In this document: positions 45,080-54,881 of the stretch, in pieces
Numbering within the stretch: position 1 is the stretch's first letter
Layout: each line of letters starts with the position of its first letter
Assembly: GCF_001186155.3 (NCBI RefSeq)
Contig: NZ_CP016540.2
Location: 1,280,001-1,344,000 of the forward strand
Reading direction: 5' to 3'
DNA from: Planococcus versutus
GTDB lineage: Bacteria; Bacillota; Bacilli; Bacillales_A; Planococcaceae
Length of the DNA stretch: 64,000 nucleotides
Position numbers and translations under genes: made by a program
Notes under the pieces: model-generated
Databases searched by the model: none
Told to the model about the DNA's origin: nothing
What the model saw: only the letters and a program-made list of their open reading frames with translations

Positions 45080-46876
45080 ATGGCAAATGAATTGATTCGA
45101 CACAAATTGGCGATACTTCCTGATCAACCTGGCTGTTATCTGATGAAAGATCGGCAAAATACTATTATTTATGTCGGCAAGGCAAAAGTGTTAAAAAATC
45201 GTGTACGCTCTTATTTCACGGGTAGTCACGATACAAAAACACAACGATTGGTCAATGAGATCGAAGATTTTGAGTATATTATTACTTCTTCAGATAAAGA
45301 AGCATTGATTCTTGAATTGAATTTGATCAAGAAGTACGATCCTAAATACAATATTATGTTAAAAGACGATAAAACCTATCCTTACTTAAAAATTACAGGA
45401 GAGCGTCATCCAAAGCTAATCACCACAAGACAAGTAAAAAAAGATAAAGGCAAATATTTTGGACCTTATCCAAATGCTTACGCAGCAGCAGAAACAAAAA
45501 AACTACTCGACCGTTTGTACCCACTGCGGAAATGTCATACGATGCCTGACCGAGTATGTCTGTATTATCATTTAGGTCAATGTTTAGCACCGTGTGTTAA
45601 ACCGGTTGAAAAAGAAACCTATCAAGAAATGATCGATGGCATTACGAAGTTTCTAAATGGTGGATTTCGTGAAGTAAAAGTACAGTTGGTTGAAAAAATG
45701 TCAGAAGCGGCTGAAAAACTGGAATTTGAACGCGCAAAAGAATATCGTGACCAAATTAATATGATTGAAACTGTCATGGAAAAACAAAAAATGGCGATGA
45801 ACGATTTTACCAATCGCGATGTTTTTGCTTATGCTGTGGACAAAGGCTGGATGTGCGTGCAAGTCTTTTTTGTCAGACAAGGCAAATTGATAGAGCGAGA
45901 CGTATCGCTGTTTCCACTTTATCGTGATCCAGAAGAAGAGTTTTTGACTTATCTCGGTCAGTTTTATGAAAAAGCCAATCACGTCAAACCGAGTGAAATT
46001 CTAATTCCTGAAGCAGATGATCCTGAAATGTTAAAAGAATGGCTTGGCATTCGCGTACTCGTTCCGCAACGCGGTAAGAAAAAAGAATTAGTGGCTCTTG
46101 CCAAGAAAAATGCGGAAGTAGCCATTAAAGAAAAATTCCAATTGTTAGAACGACAAGAAGAACGAACCATTGGTGCTTGTGTGGATTTAGGAGAGGCGAT
46201 GAACATCGAAACGCCTTTGCGAATTGAAGCATTTGATAACTCGCATATTCAAGGTGCAGATGCAGTTTCTGCGATGATTACGTTTATTGACGGGAAACCG
46301 TCTAAAAAAGATTACCGCAAATACAAAACACGCAATGCGTCAAAGCCCGATGATTATGCGGCGATGCGAGAAGTGATTCGTCGCCGGTATTCACGCGTAT
46401 TAAAAGATGGATTGCCATTGCCTGATTTGATCGTCATCGATGGTGGAAAAGGACAAATGGAATCAGCACGTGAAATTTTAGAAGATGAGCTCGGCTTATC
46501 GATTCCAATTGCAGGTCTTGCAAAAGACGCGAAGCACCAAACTTCCCAGTTACTGTACGGTTCACCAATTGAAATTGTGCCACTTAAACGAACGAGTGAA
46601 GCGTTTTATTTATTGCAGCGCATTCAAGACGAAGTCCATCGTTTTGTAATTACGTTTCATCGACAGTTACGTGGCAAAAACTCTATTCAATCAGCACTTG
46701 ATGGTTTAGAAGGAGTGGGTCCAAAACGAAAACAGCAATTGCTGAAACATTTTGGATCAGTTAAAAAAATCAAAGAAGCATCCGTAGAAGAAATGAAAGA
46801 AGCAGGAATGCCTGAAGCAATTGCGCAATCGATCGAAAAGCACTTTGCTGAAGAGACGTTGCCAAGCGAATCGTAA
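45080..46876 (+). CDS. uvrC: Excinuclease ABC subunit C
   Basis: 598 residues. N-terminal GIY-YIG nuclease (14-95: [30 protein letters not shown]), Cys-rich segment ([22 protein letters not shown]), UVR domain (about 195-230, [15 protein letters not shown]), RNase H-like second nuclease ([26 protein letters not shown]) and tandem C-terminal helix-hairpin-helix ([21 protein letters not shown]). It makes both incisions in nucleotide excision repair. Start ATG after AGGGTGAG. Confidence 0.97.
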   Translation: MANELIRHKLAILPDQPGCYLMKDRQNTIIYVGKAKVLKNRVRSYFTGSHDTKTQRLVNEIEDFEYIITSSDKEALILELNLIKKYDPKYNIMLKDDKTYPYLKITGERHPKLITTRQVKKDKGKYFGPYPNAYAAAETKKLLDRLYPLRKCHTMPDRVCLYYHLGQCLAPCVKPVEKETYQEMIDGITKFLNGGFREVKVQLVEKMSEAAEKLEFERAKEYRDQINMIETVMEKQKMAMNDFTNRDVFAYAVDKGWMCVQVFFVRQGKLIERDVSLFPLYRDPEEEFLTYLGQFYEKANHVKPSEILIPEADDPEMLKEWLGIRVLVPQRGKKKELVALAKKNAEVAIKEKFQLLERQEERTIGACVDLGEAMNIETPLRIEAFDNSHIQGADAVSAMITFIDGKPSKKDYRKYKTRNASKPDDYAAMREVIRRRYSRVLKDGLPLPDLIVIDGGKGQMESAREILEDELGLSIPIAGLAKDAKHQTSQLLYGSPIEIVPLKRTSEAFYLLQRIQDEVHRFVITFHRQLRGKNSIQSALDGLEGVGPKRKQQLLKHFGSVKKIKEASVEEMKEAGMPEAIAQSIEKHFAEETLPSES

Positions 46877-46887
46877 CATGGTAATGT
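46859..46887 (+). promoter_or_regulatory. Promoter of lysC leader
   Basis: TTGCCA, 17-nt spacer, TAATGT, overlapping the 3' end of uvrC. Confidence 0.5.
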
Positions 46888-46914
46888 AAGTAACTAATTA
46901 GATCACTTGGAAAA

Positions 46915-47087
46915 GTGATGATAGAGGCGCGAACATCAATAGTAAGCATTCGGAGATTTGCAGAATCTGTGATGAATGGTGAAAGGGATGATCGCCGAAG
47001 TGTGCGTATTTACTGCTGTTGCGTATGCTGGTTCTGCATTTAACAAATGCAGAGCTGTCAGAGTCAATCTCTGGAGGGCTATCTCAC
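46915..47087 (+). ncRNA. Lysine riboswitch (L box)
   Basis: Conserved blocks appear in order: ATAGAGGCGCGAAC, AGTA, GGTGAAAGGGATGATCGCCGAAG, GCTGGTTCTGCA, GCTGTCAGAGTC and CTCTGGAGGGCTATC. The closing stem pairs GTGA and ATAG at the start with CTAT and TCAC at the end. Bound lysine should favour the downstream terminator and stop lysC expression. Confidence 0.95.
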
Positions 47088-47115
47088 ATGGGCGTTTTTC
47101 GTACATGATGAAAGA

Positions 47116-47152
47116 GGTAGTTTACCGCGATTGCGGTAAGCTGCCTTTTTTT
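47116..47152 (+). terminator. Riboswitch expression-platform terminator
   Basis: GGTAGTTTACCGC (47116-47128) pairs with GCGGTAAGCTGCC (47133-47145), one wobble, then T7. It lies between the lysine aptamer and lysC. Confidence 0.92.
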
Positions 47153-47211
47153 GTGTTAGCGAAAGTACTAACCAATTTGAGAGCCACACACTGAATACAG
47201 GAGTGGATAGA

Positions 47212-48465
47212 ATGAAAACAATCGTTATGAAATTTGGCGGAACATCCGTCGCAACTCCTGAAAAAATTATAGAAGTTGCGAAAAGAGCAATCCGTGAAAA
47301 AGAGCAAGGCAAGCGTGTAATCATTGTCGTATCTGCAATGGGCAAAACAACGGACACATTGCTTGGACTTGCAGCAGCCATCTCACAAGAGCCCTCTAAA
47401 CGTGAAATGGATATGTTGCTCGCTACAGGTGAACAAGTCACAATTTCTTTACTAGCCATGGCTTTTAAAAAGCTAGGATACAAAGCGTTGTCTTTTACTG
47501 GCTGGCAAGCAGGAATTGCAACAGAGTCAGTGCCACGCAATGCGCGGATTGAACATATTCACACAGAACGTCTTGAACGTGTGTTAGAAAAAGGGTATTT
47601 TTGTGTTGTGGCTGGATTTCAAGGTGTTGATAAAATGGGTAACATTACAACACTAGGTAGAGGAGGATCCGATACAACAGCTGTCGCACTTGCAGCAGCA
47701 TTAAATGCAGAAAAATGTGAAATATATACAGATGTCAACGGCGTTTACACAGCTGATCCGAGATGTGTGACCGGTGCACGGAAACTACAACAAATTTCTT
47801 ATGACGAAATGTTAGAGCTCGCGAACTTAGGAGCAGGTGTTTTACATCCAAGAGCTGTTGAATTTGCTAAAAACAATAAAGTACCGTTATCGGTCAGAGC
47901 CAGTTATTCTGACGAGCCTGGCACAATCATACAAGAGGTGATCACTGTGGAGAAAAACTTAATCGTCCGTGGCATAGCATTTGAATCCGGAGTTGCACGA
48001 GTGACCGTTACATATAAAAAGCCTTTTAACGGATCATTGGCCAATATATTCAATACACTTGCTGAAAACCAAATTGATGTAGACATTATTGTTCAAAGTA
48101 TTAGCGACGAATTTCCACCATCTGTTTCTTTTTCAATAAGCCAAGACAAGTTAAAAGAAACTCGAAGCGCATTAACAGAGGTACATGAAAAAATGGGTTT
48201 TTTATCAATCAATATAGAAGAGAATTTGGCGAAGGTATCAATTGTTGGTTCCGGAATGGTATCCAATCCAGGAGTTGCCGCGCGGATGTTCGATAGTTTA
48301 AGAGGGGAAGAAATCCCGGTTAAAATGGTCAGTACGTCTGAAATTAAAATTTCAGTTGTTGTGCCCCAGTCGAATATGGAACAAGCTGCAAATGCTTTGC
48401 ATAAAGTATACGATTTAGCTGAAGTCCAGTTTTCTAAAGAAATAGTCGTTTCTGCCACAGACTGA
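47212..48465 (+). CDS. lysC: Aspartokinase, lysine-controlled, with probable internal start for a beta subunit
   Basis: 417 residues from the ATG at 47212, 8 nt after AGGAG (GTG 47203 overlaps it). It phosphorylates aspartate, the first step to lysine, diaminopimelate, methionine and threonine. KFGGTS at 6-11, LLATGEQ, LGRGGSDTTA, and two C-terminal ACT domains (about 255-417). An in-frame GTG at 47947, codon 246, has AAGAGGTG 6 nt upstream; in B. subtilis aspartokinase II the beta subunit also begins at residue 246, so dual products are likely. Riboswitch-controlled. Confidence 0.95.
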   Translation: MKTIVMKFGGTSVATPEKIIEVAKRAIREKEQGKRVIIVVSAMGKTTDTLLGLAAAISQEPSKREMDMLLATGEQVTISLLAMAFKKLGYKALSFTGWQAGIATESVPRNARIEHIHTERLERVLEKGYFCVVAGFQGVDKMGNITTLGRGGSDTTAVALAAALNAEKCEIYTDVNGVYTADPRCVTGARKLQQISYDEMLELANLGAGVLHPRAVEFAKNNKVPLSVRASYSDEPGTIIQEVITVEKNLIVRGIAFESGVARVTVTYKKPFNGSLANIFNTLAENQIDVDIIVQSISDEFPPSVSFSISQDKLKETRSALTEVHEKMGFLSINIEENLAKVSIVGSGMVSNPGVAARMFDSLRGEEIPVKMVSTSEIKISVVVPQSNMEQAANALHKVYDLAEVQFSKEIVVSATD

Positions 48466-48565
48466 TGGATAATTTAGAGGATCGTGACAAGATTCACAAA
48501 ACGTTCAAATTCTCATTCGTAAAAGAATAGTAATGCTTGTGTGTATGCTCTACACGCAATAGCAA

Positions 48566-48602
48566 CCAAAAAGCGATTCTCAATTAGAGAATCGCTTTTT
48601 GG
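48566..48602 (+). terminator. Terminator after lysC
   Basis: A 16-bp perfect stem, 48566-48581 with 48587-48602, loop AATTA, T5 inside the 3' arm. It is A/T symmetric and could work both ways. The 375-base lysC-sdhC gap holds this, a cre-like site and the sdh promoter but no yslB gene. Confidence 0.85.
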
Positions 48603-48611
48603 CGAATTCTA

Positions 48612-48625
48612 TTAAAACGGTTACA
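48612..48625 (+). promoter_or_regulatory. cre-like site upstream of sdhCAB
   Basis: TTAAAACGGTTACA differs from the cre consensus only at the second base. It lies about 80 nt upstream of the -35, so its effect is uncertain. Confidence 0.4.
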
Positions 48626-48707
48626 TTTTAACGCGTTTAAAGATTGATTTTGCATTTTACTTCCTTTGGAAAGATAGTAACTATCTGTTTTAAAAAGTTG
48701 AGTTGCC

Positions 48708-48736
48708 TTGACGCTCTTAAAGGGTGGGAGTACAAT
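48708..48736 (+). promoter_or_regulatory. Promoter of sdhCAB
   Basis: TTGACG, 17-nt spacer, TACAAT. Leader of about 100 nt to the TTG start of sdhC. Confidence 0.8.
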
Positions 48737-48840
48737 AAATATGTCATATTATTGTATCATGATGGTGTGCGGCTTCATGTGCATTCGGAATTTTTCGCTT
48801 GCTTTGATGCTGCCAAACAATGTTTGAGGGGGGTAAAATT

Positions 48841-49455
48841 TTGGATAACAATCGTGAATTTTTAATGCGCAGGCTGCACTCATTGTTAGGAATTATTCCT
48901 ATCGGCTTATTCTTAACGCAGCACTTAATCGTTAACCATTTTGCAACACAGGGTGAAGAAGCGTTTAACAAGGCATCTTATTTTTTGGCAAATCTTCCAT
49001 TCGTTATTTTCCTGGAGATCTTCGTTATTTACCTGCCGATCATGTATCACGCTTTCTATGGTCTATACATAGCGTTTACTGCGAAGAACAATCCTGGACA
49101 TTATAGCTACTTGCGTAATATTTTATTTGTCGCACAACGCTATACAGGGGTCTTCCTAGTAGTCTTTATCGCTTGGCACGTCTTTGAAACAAGATTCCAA
49201 GTCGCGATCGGAGCAGCTGCTGAAGCTGATTTTAACATGATGGCCAACATCTTAGATAATCCGTGGATGATGGCATTTTACATCGCCGGTGTTTTAACAG
49301 CAACGTTCCACTTAGCAAACGGACTTTGGTCTTTCCTAGTTACGTGGGGAATTACACAATCCGCATCAGCACAGCGATATACAACTTATTTCACGCTTCT
49401 AGTATTTGTTGTATTATCAATCATTGGTATCAGAGCATTGTTTGCATTCGTTTAA
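48841..49455 (+). CDS. sdhC: Succinate dehydrogenase cytochrome b558 subunit
   Basis: 204 residues from the TTG at 48841, with GAGGGGGG 7 nt upstream; the frame's ATG at 48820 overlaps that site. Five membrane helices with conserved His residues for the two haems (RRLHSLLG, TQHLIVNHF, MYHAFYGLY, IAWHVFETR, FHLANGLW). It anchors SdhAB and passes electrons to menaquinone. Bacillus-type single-subunit anchor, so no sdhD is expected. Confidence 0.95.
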   Translation: MDNNREFLMRRLHSLLGIIPIGLFLTQHLIVNHFATQGEEAFNKASYFLANLPFVIFLEIFVIYLPIMYHAFYGLYIAFTAKNNPGHYSYLRNILFVAQRYTGVFLVVFIAWHVFETRFQVAIGAAAEADFNMMANILDNPWMMAFYIAGVLTATFHLANGLWSFLVTWGITQSASAQRYTTYFTLLVFVVLSIIGIRALFAFV

Positions 49456-49500
49456 GAATGTTTCAATTATTGGTGAACTAAAAGAGGAGTGAACACTAAC

Positions 49501-51249
49501 ATGGCGAAGGGCAAAATTACGATCGTCGGTGGCGGACTTGCTGGCTTAATGGCATCAATTAAAGTAGCAGAAGCAGGCGCACCGGTCGATTTATTTTCAA
49601 TCGTTCCCGTTAAACGGTCCCACTCAGTATGTGCTCAAGGCGGGATTAATGGAGCGGTAAATACAAAAGGTGAAGGGGATTCTACGGATATCCACTTTGA
49701 TGACACGGTGTATGGTGGCGACTTCTTAGCAAATCAACGCCCTGTAAAAGCAATGGCAGAGGCAGCACCTGGAATTATACGTATGTTCGATCGGATGGGC
49801 GTTATGTTTAACCGTACGCCGGAAGGTCTTTTAGATTTCCGACGCTTTGGTGGAACTATGTACCACAGAACAGCGTTTGCTGGTGCAACAACTGGCCAAC
49901 AATTATTGTATGCATTAGATGAGCAAGTTCGTCGTCACGAAGTGGCCGGACTGATCACGAAATACGAAGGTTGGGAATTCCTTGGTCTTGTTCTTGACGA
50001 ACAAGGTGTCGGTAAAGGGATCACAGCTCAAAATATGACGACAATGGAAATTAAATCGTTCCGCGCAGATGCTATTATCATGGCAACTGGTGGACCAGGG
50101 ATTATTTTCGGGAAATCGACGAATTCTGTTATTAATACAGGTTCAGCGGCTTCGATCGTTTATCAACAAGGTGCATACTATGCGAACGGTGAGTTTATTC
50201 AAATTCACCCAACGGCAATTCCAGGAGACGATAAACTGCGCTTAATGTCAGAATCGGCTCGTGGAGAAGGCGGACGTATTTGGACATACAAAGACGGCAA
50301 GCCTTGGTATTTCCTTGAAGAAAAGTATCCGGCTTTCGGAAATTTAGTTCCGCGTGATATTGCAACACGTGAAATTTTTGACGTATGTGTTAACCAAAAA
50401 CTCGGCATTAATGGCGAGAATATGGTGTACTTGGATCTTTCTCACAAAGACCCGAAAGAACTGGATATTAAATTAGGTGGAATCATCGAAATCTATGAGA
50501 AATTCACAGGCGATGACCCACGTAAAGTACCAATGAAAATTTTCCCTGCTGTTCATTATTCAATGGGCGGACTATGGGTGGATGATCATCAAATGACGAG
50601 CATTCCTGGTGTCTTAGCAGCAGGAGAATGTGATTACTCTCAGCACGGTGGAAACCGTTTGGGCGCAAACTCATTGCTTTCAGCTATATATGGTGGTATG
50701 GTCGCAGGACCAAATGCGCTTGAATATATCAACGGTCTCGAAGTGTTGGCAGAAGATCTTCCATCAACTATTTTCGAACAGTATGAAGCAGAAGAAAAAC
50801 GCAAATGGGAAGAAATTTTAGCATTAGACGGTACAGAAAACGCATATGTTCTTCATAAAGAACTTGGCGAGTGGATGACAGATAACGTAACAGTAGTTCG
50901 CTATAACGATCGTTTAGAAAAGACGGATTTAAAAATCCAAGAACTTCTTGAGCGGTTTAATCACATTAGCATTACGGATACACAGCTTTGGAGTAACCAA
51001 GGTGCGATGTTCACACGTCAATTGCGCAATATGCTTCATTTGGCTCGAGCAATCACAATCGGCGCGCTTAACCGCAACGAGAGCCGCGGAGCTCATTACA
51101 AACCGGATTTCCCGGAACGTAATGACGAGGAATACTTGAAAACGACTATGGCTAAATTTAATGGCTTAGAGGCACCTATCTTCCATTATGAAGAAGTCGA
51201 TACAGCGTTAATTCCACCGCGTAAACGTGATTATTCAGCAAAAGCATAA
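49501..51249 (+). CDS. sdhA: Succinate dehydrogenase flavoprotein subunit
   Basis: 582 residues from the ATG at 49501 after AAGAGGAGTG; an upstream GTG at 49489 overlaps the ribosome site. FAD-binding GGGLAGLMAS, the covalent-FAD His region RSHSVCAQGGINGA, active-site HPTAIPGDDKL and RGEGGRIW, and LAAGECDYSQHGGNRLGANSL. It oxidises succinate to fumarate at the inner membrane face. Ends 21 bases before sdhB. Confidence 0.97.
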   Translation: MAKGKITIVGGGLAGLMASIKVAEAGAPVDLFSIVPVKRSHSVCAQGGINGAVNTKGEGDSTDIHFDDTVYGGDFLANQRPVKAMAEAAPGIIRMFDRMGVMFNRTPEGLLDFRRFGGTMYHRTAFAGATTGQQLLYALDEQVRRHEVAGLITKYEGWEFLGLVLDEQGVGKGITAQNMTTMEIKSFRADAIIMATGGPGIIFGKSTNSVINTGSAASIVYQQGAYYANGEFIQIHPTAIPGDDKLRLMSESARGEGGRIWTYKDGKPWYFLEEKYPAFGNLVPRDIATREIFDVCVNQKLGINGENMVYLDLSHKDPKELDIKLGGIIEIYEKFTGDDPRKVPMKIFPAVHYSMGGLWVDDHQMTSIPGVLAAGECDYSQHGGNRLGANSLLSAIYGGMVAGPNALEYINGLEVLAEDLPSTIFEQYEAEEKRKWEEILALDGTENAYVLHKELGEWMTDNVTVVRYNDRLEKTDLKIQELLERFNHISITDTQLWSNQGAMFTRQLRNMLHLARAITIGALNRNESRGAHYKPDFPERNDEEYLKTTMAKFNGLEAPIFHYEEVDTALIPPRKRDYSAKA

Positions 51250-51270
51250 TTATGAAGGGAGCTAATTTAC

Positions 51271-52041
51271 ATGGGTGAAGCAGCAAAAACAGTCATATTT
51301 GAAATCGAACGCAGAAACTCTACGGATGAAGATTCGTATTGGGAAAAGTTCGAATTGCCATATAAGATGAACATGAATGTCATTTCGGCATTGATGGAAA
51401 TTCGTCGTAACCCTGTCAATATGGAAGGGAAAAAAACCACTCCTGTAACTTGGGACATGAACTGTCTAGAAGAAGTTTGTGGCGCATGTTCAATGGTCAT
51501 CAACGGCAAAGCACGTCAATCATGTACGGCGCTAGTTGATCAGTTAGAACAGCCAATCCGTCTTCAACCGATGAAAACATTCCCTGTTGTTCGTGATTTA
51601 ATCATTGACCGCAGTCGTATGTTCGACTCGTTGAAGAAAGTTAAAGCGTGGGTGCCAATCGATGGTACGCATGACCTTGGAGATGGACCACGTATGCCTG
51701 AACGTAAACGCCAATGGGCTTACGAACTATCTAAATGTATGACGTGCGGTGTATGTCTTGAAGCATGTCCGAACGTCAACGACAAATCTGACTTTATCGG
51801 GGCTGCGCCACTTTCTCAAGTTCGTTTAATGAACGCACATCCAACAGGTGCTATGAACCGTGATGCTCGTTTGAACGCTCTTATGGGCGAAGGTGGATTA
51901 GCAAGCTGTGGAAATTCTCAAAACTGTGTAGAATCTTGTCCAAAAGGAATTCCGTTGACCACGTCAATCGCAGCATTAAATCGCGATACGACTGTTCAAA
52001 TGTTCCGTAACTTCTTCGGAAGTGACAGAATGGTTGACTAG
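51271..52041 (+). CDS. sdhB: Succinate dehydrogenase iron-sulfur subunit
   Basis: 256 residues. N-terminal 2Fe-2S ferredoxin-like domain (CLEEVCGACSMVINGKARQSC) and C-terminal domain with CMTCGVCLEACP and CGNSQNCVESCP for the 4Fe-4S and 3Fe-4S clusters. It passes electrons from SdhA to the cytochrome subunit. Last gene of sdhCAB, with a terminator 9 bases after the stop. Confidence 0.97.
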   Translation: MGEAAKTVIFEIERRNSTDEDSYWEKFELPYKMNMNVISALMEIRRNPVNMEGKKTTPVTWDMNCLEEVCGACSMVINGKARQSCTALVDQLEQPIRLQPMKTFPVVRDLIIDRSRMFDSLKKVKAWVPIDGTHDLGDGPRMPERKRQWAYELSKCMTCGVCLEACPNVNDKSDFIGAAPLSQVRLMNAHPTGAMNRDARLNALMGEGGLASCGNSQNCVESCPKGIPLTTSIAALNRDTTVQMFRNFFGSDRMVD

Positions 52042-52050
52042 TAGTTTGAT

Positions 52051-52078
52051 AAAACCCCGCTGCTGCGGGGTTTTTATT
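52051..52078 (+). terminator. Terminator of sdhCAB
   Basis: AAAACCCCGC (52051-52060) pairs with GCGGGGTTTT (52065-52074), loop TGCT. Confidence 0.93.
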
Positions 52079-52118
52079 TTTGCCTACAATTAAAACGTCT
52101 GCTCTTTCTTAAAGATTT

Positions 52119-52127
52119 TGATATACT
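52119..52127 (+). promoter_or_regulatory. Extended -10 promoter of the thioesterase gene
   Basis: TGATATACT without a clear -35. Leader of about 110 nt containing GAACT-TT-TTGC-AAA-GCAA-11-AGTTC, a possible hairpin. Confidence 0.4.
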
Positions 52128-52243
52128 AGTAAAATGAAAAAGATAAATAAGTACAGACAATGTAAATAGAACACAAAAACAAAGAACTTTTTGCAAAGCA
52201 AGAGTTGTTAGTTCCATCAAAAGTCGAGTAAGGAGAGGTACAT

Positions 52244-52711
52244 ATGAAAGCAAGTTATATTGAAGACTTTCAAAAGTGGAAACAAGAGTTCTTTTTTTCC
52301 GCGCCGGTTCAAGTGCGTTTTTCTGAAACGGATATGTTTGGTCACGTTAATAACACCGTACCTATTGCTTATTTTGAATTTGCGCGAATTGAATTTATGA
52401 AAAGCATGGGCTTGATGCAGCGGTGGCTTGAAGCAGGCAATGAGTTGTTTCCAGTTGTCGCAGATATGCAAGTAGACTTTGTGCAGCAAGTGTTTTTTGA
52501 TGAAAAGTTAGAGGTGTATGTGAAAGTTGCGCGTGTTGGCACAAGCTCGGCGGATATTCATTACTGGACAGTGAATGAAAAAAAAGAAACCTGCTTTACA
52601 GGGCGAGGCGTAATTGTCCAAATTTCAAAACAAACCGGAAAAGGCCATCCTTGGTCTAAAGAAGAAATCGACATGCTTCGCACAACGCATCTAGTAGCCG
52701 TTAAAGAGTAA
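52244..52711 (+). CDS. ysmA: Acyl-CoA thioesterase, hot-dog fold (YsmA-like)
   Basis: 155 residues. The 4-hydroxybenzoyl-CoA thioesterase signature is plain: VRFSETDMFGHVNNTVPIAYFEFARIEF with the catalytic Asp in ETDMFGHVNN. It hydrolyses acyl-CoA thioesters; substrate unknown. AAGGAGAGG precedes the ATG. B. subtilis ysmA has the same place after sdhB. The gerE gene that follows there is missing. Confidence 0.88.
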   Translation: MKASYIEDFQKWKQEFFFSAPVQVRFSETDMFGHVNNTVPIAYFEFARIEFMKSMGLMQRWLEAGNELFPVVADMQVDFVQQVFFDEKLEVYVKVARVGTSSADIHYWTVNEKKETCFTGRGVIVQISKQTGKGHPWSKEEIDMLRTTHLVAVKE

Positions 52712-52785
52712 CGGGCTCTTGCCAGATGTATAAAAAACCTTCACTATAGAACTAACATAGAGTTTCTGAGGAGTGATGACGAGTA

Positions 52786-53238
52786 ATGAATGAAGACAAA
52801 CAAGAAACAATCCATGAATTAGAACGCATCGCATTTATGGAAAAAGAACTGCGTTACATTGCTGGAATCATTAAGCAAAAAGGTCGAGAAATTTTAAGTT
52901 CTTATACCATTACACCACCTCAATTTATTGCGCTGCAATGGTTGTTTGAGCACGGGGATATGACAATTGGCGATTTATCGAATAAAATGTACTTAGCTTT
53001 TAGTACAACAACGGACTTAGTAGACCGTATGGAAAAAAATGAGCTGGTTGTTCGAATTCGTGAAGAACAAGATCGTCGCGTTGTTCGGATAAAATTGTTA
53101 AAAGAAGGCGAACGCGTCATTGAAGAAGTGATTCAAAAACGTCAAGAATACTTGCAAACTGTATTAGCAGACTTTACAAAAGATGAAGCGGGAAATTTTG
53201 CTGCGCTACTTGAAAAATTACACACAAACATGAAATAG
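52786..53238 (+). CDS. ysmB: MarR-family transcriptional regulator (YsmB-like)
   Basis: 150 residues. Winged helix-turn-helix: TPPQFIALQWLFEHGDMTIGDLSNKMYLAFSTTTDLVDRMEKNELVVRIREEQDRRVVRIKL, with the DRR wing motif. Dimer helices at both ends. Ligand and targets unknown. GAGGAGTGATGACG upstream; racE starts 10 bases later. Confidence 0.88.
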   Translation: MNEDKQETIHELERIAFMEKELRYIAGIIKQKGREILSSYTITPPQFIALQWLFEHGDMTIGDLSNKMYLAFSTTTDLVDRMEKNELVVRIREEQDRRVVRIKLLKEGERVIEEVIQKRQEYLQTVLADFTKDEAGNFAALLEKLHTNMK

Positions 53239-53248
53239 GATAGAGGCG

Positions 53249-54058
53249 ATGACGTTGAATGCGCCAATCGGAGTAATTGATTCGGGAGTCGGTGGACTTA
53301 CCGTCGCAAAAGAAATAATGAGGCTCTTGCCAAATGAGCAAATTTACTATATCGGTGATAACGCGAGATGTCCATATGGTCCGCGTCCACTTGCCGAAGT
53401 CCGTTCTTACACATGGCAAATGGCCAATGCATTAATGAAAAAAAATATAAAAATGTTAGTCATTGCTTGCAACACAGCAACAGCTGCAGCTCTGCACTCA
53501 CTTCAAAAAAACTTGCCGATTCCGGTAATTGGCGTTATTTTTCCTGGAGCACGTGCGGCTATTAAAACGTCAGCGACTAAAAAAATTGCCGTTTTAGGTA
53601 CGCATGGAACGGTGCAAAGTGGAGCTTATGAAAAAGCGATTTTGTCGTTAGTGTCTTCTGCACAAGTTGTACAGCTTGCTTGCCCACGCTTTGTGCCTTT
53701 GGTTGAAAGTGACGAGTACGAAGGAGAGTTTGCTCATCGAATTGTCCATGACACATTAACGTCTATTGCTTATGAGGAATTTGATACTGCGATATTAGGT
53801 TGTACACATTACCCGTTGCTCCAAGGATTTATTGAAGAAGTTCTTGGTGATACAGTTCATGTTCTATCCTCAGCCGAGGAAACGGCTAAAGATGTCGAGC
53901 GTTTTTTAGTGTATAGAAGCCAATTAGCAACATGGAGCCAACGACCAGTCCACCGCTTTTATACATCGGGATCTACACAGATTTTCGGCTCAATTATTCA
54001 GAAGTGGTTAAGGATAGATGAACCGATTATTCATAGCATTCGATTTCCAAAAACCTGA
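53249..54058 (+). CDS. racE: Glutamate racemase
   Basis: About 269 residues. The two catalytic cysteines are in IACNTATAAAL and GCTHYPLLQGF; VIDSGVGGLTVAKEI and YIGDNARCPYGPR are also conserved. It makes D-glutamate for peptidoglycan. Start uncertain: ATG 53249 is 2 nt from AGAGG, while TTG 53255 has better spacing and fits the family N-terminus. If the ATP-grasp ligase at 7367 adds D-Glu to the cross-bridge, RacE would supply it. gerM, next in B. subtilis, is absent. Confidence 0.95.
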   Translation: MTLNAPIGVIDSGVGGLTVAKEIMRLLPNEQIYYIGDNARCPYGPRPLAEVRSYTWQMANALMKKNIKMLVIACNTATAAALHSLQKNLPIPVIGVIFPGARAAIKTSATKKIAVLGTHGTVQSGAYEKAILSLVSSAQVVQLACPRFVPLVESDEYEGEFAHRIVHDTLTSIAYEEFDTAILGCTHYPLLQGFIEEVLGDTVHVLSSAEETAKDVERFLVYRSQLATWSQRPVHRFYTSGSTQIFGSIIQKWLRIDEPIIHSIRFPKT

Positions 54059-54082
54059 CGGCGTATGCTGTTGGGTTTTTGT
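54050..54082 (+). terminator. Terminator after racE
   Basis: AAAACCTGACGGC (54050-54062) pairs with GCTGTTGGGTTTT (54067-54079), three G-T pairs, loop GTAT. Confidence 0.75.
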
Positions 54083-54134
54083 TGTTACTTGCGAAATATG
54101 GTAAGCTATTTGAGCATATACAAGGAGGATTTTT

Positions 54135-54881
54135 ATGACACGCATCGATAATAGACAAACAAACGAGCTGCGTCCTGTATCAGTGGACGTTGATTATTTG
54201 ATTCATCCAGAAGGTTCGGTATTAATTACGGTAGGACAAACGAAAGTGATCTGTACGGCAACGATTGAAGACAAAGTGCCAGGGTTTTTACGTGGACAAG
54301 GTAAAGGCTGGATCACAGCAGAGTATTCCATGTTGCCACGTGCGACGAATAGCCGAAATCGCCGCGAAGCATCAGCGGGGAAAATCGGTGGACGAACAAT
54401 GGAAATACAACGGTTGATCGGACGCGCATTACGTGCTGTGGTTGATCTTGAGAAGCTTGGAGAGCGAACGCTATGGATCGACTGCGACGTCATACAAGCA
54501 GACGGTGGAACGCGTACAGCGTCGATTACAGGCGCATTTATTGCGATGACCATGGCTATTGGCAAGCTAGAGCTTCCAGTATTTCCGGTAACCGATTTTC
54601 TTGCAGCAACAAGTGTAGGAGTTACTGAAGAAAACGGATCAATTTTAGATTTGAATTATGTGGAAGATTCAAGTGCTGAAGTCGATATGAACTTAGTGAT
54701 GACAGGTGCTGGTCATTTTGTAGAGTTACAAGGAACGGGTGAAGAATCTACGTTCACACGCGTTCAGTTAAACGAATTGCTAGACCTTGGAGAAATGGGA
54801 ATTAGTCAGTTGATTGACATGCAACGAGATGCGTTAGGCGAGTTAGCTGCGCGTATTGGTGAGAAAGGGTCTGCGGAATGA
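54135..54881 (+). CDS. rph: Ribonuclease PH
   Basis: 248 residues. Phosphorolytic 3' exonuclease that trims tRNA precursors. Conserved [55 protein letters not shown] and the C-terminal [18 protein letters not shown] after AAGGAGG. The stop overlaps the ATGA start of the next gene. Confidence 0.96.
   Translation: MTRIDNRQTNELRPVSVDVDYLIHPEGSVLITVGQTKVICTATIEDKVPGFLRGQGKGWITAEYSMLPRATNSRNRREASAGKIGGRTMEIQRLIGRALRAVVDLEKLGERTLWIDCDVIQADGGTRTASITGAFIAMTMAIGKLELPVFPVTDFLAATSVGVTEENGSILDLNYVEDSSAEVDMNLVMTGAGHFVELQGTGEESTFTRVQLNELLDLGEMGISQLIDMQRDALGELAARIGEKGSAE

Noticed and set aside
46976..47194. 72-codon open frame upstream of lysC
   Set aside because: It lies entirely within the lysine riboswitch and its terminator; the bases are explained by the RNA.
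48466..48840. A yslB-like gene between lysC and sdhC
   Set aside because: No conserved frame with a ribosome site was seen; the gap is accounted for by terminator, cre-like site, promoter and leader.
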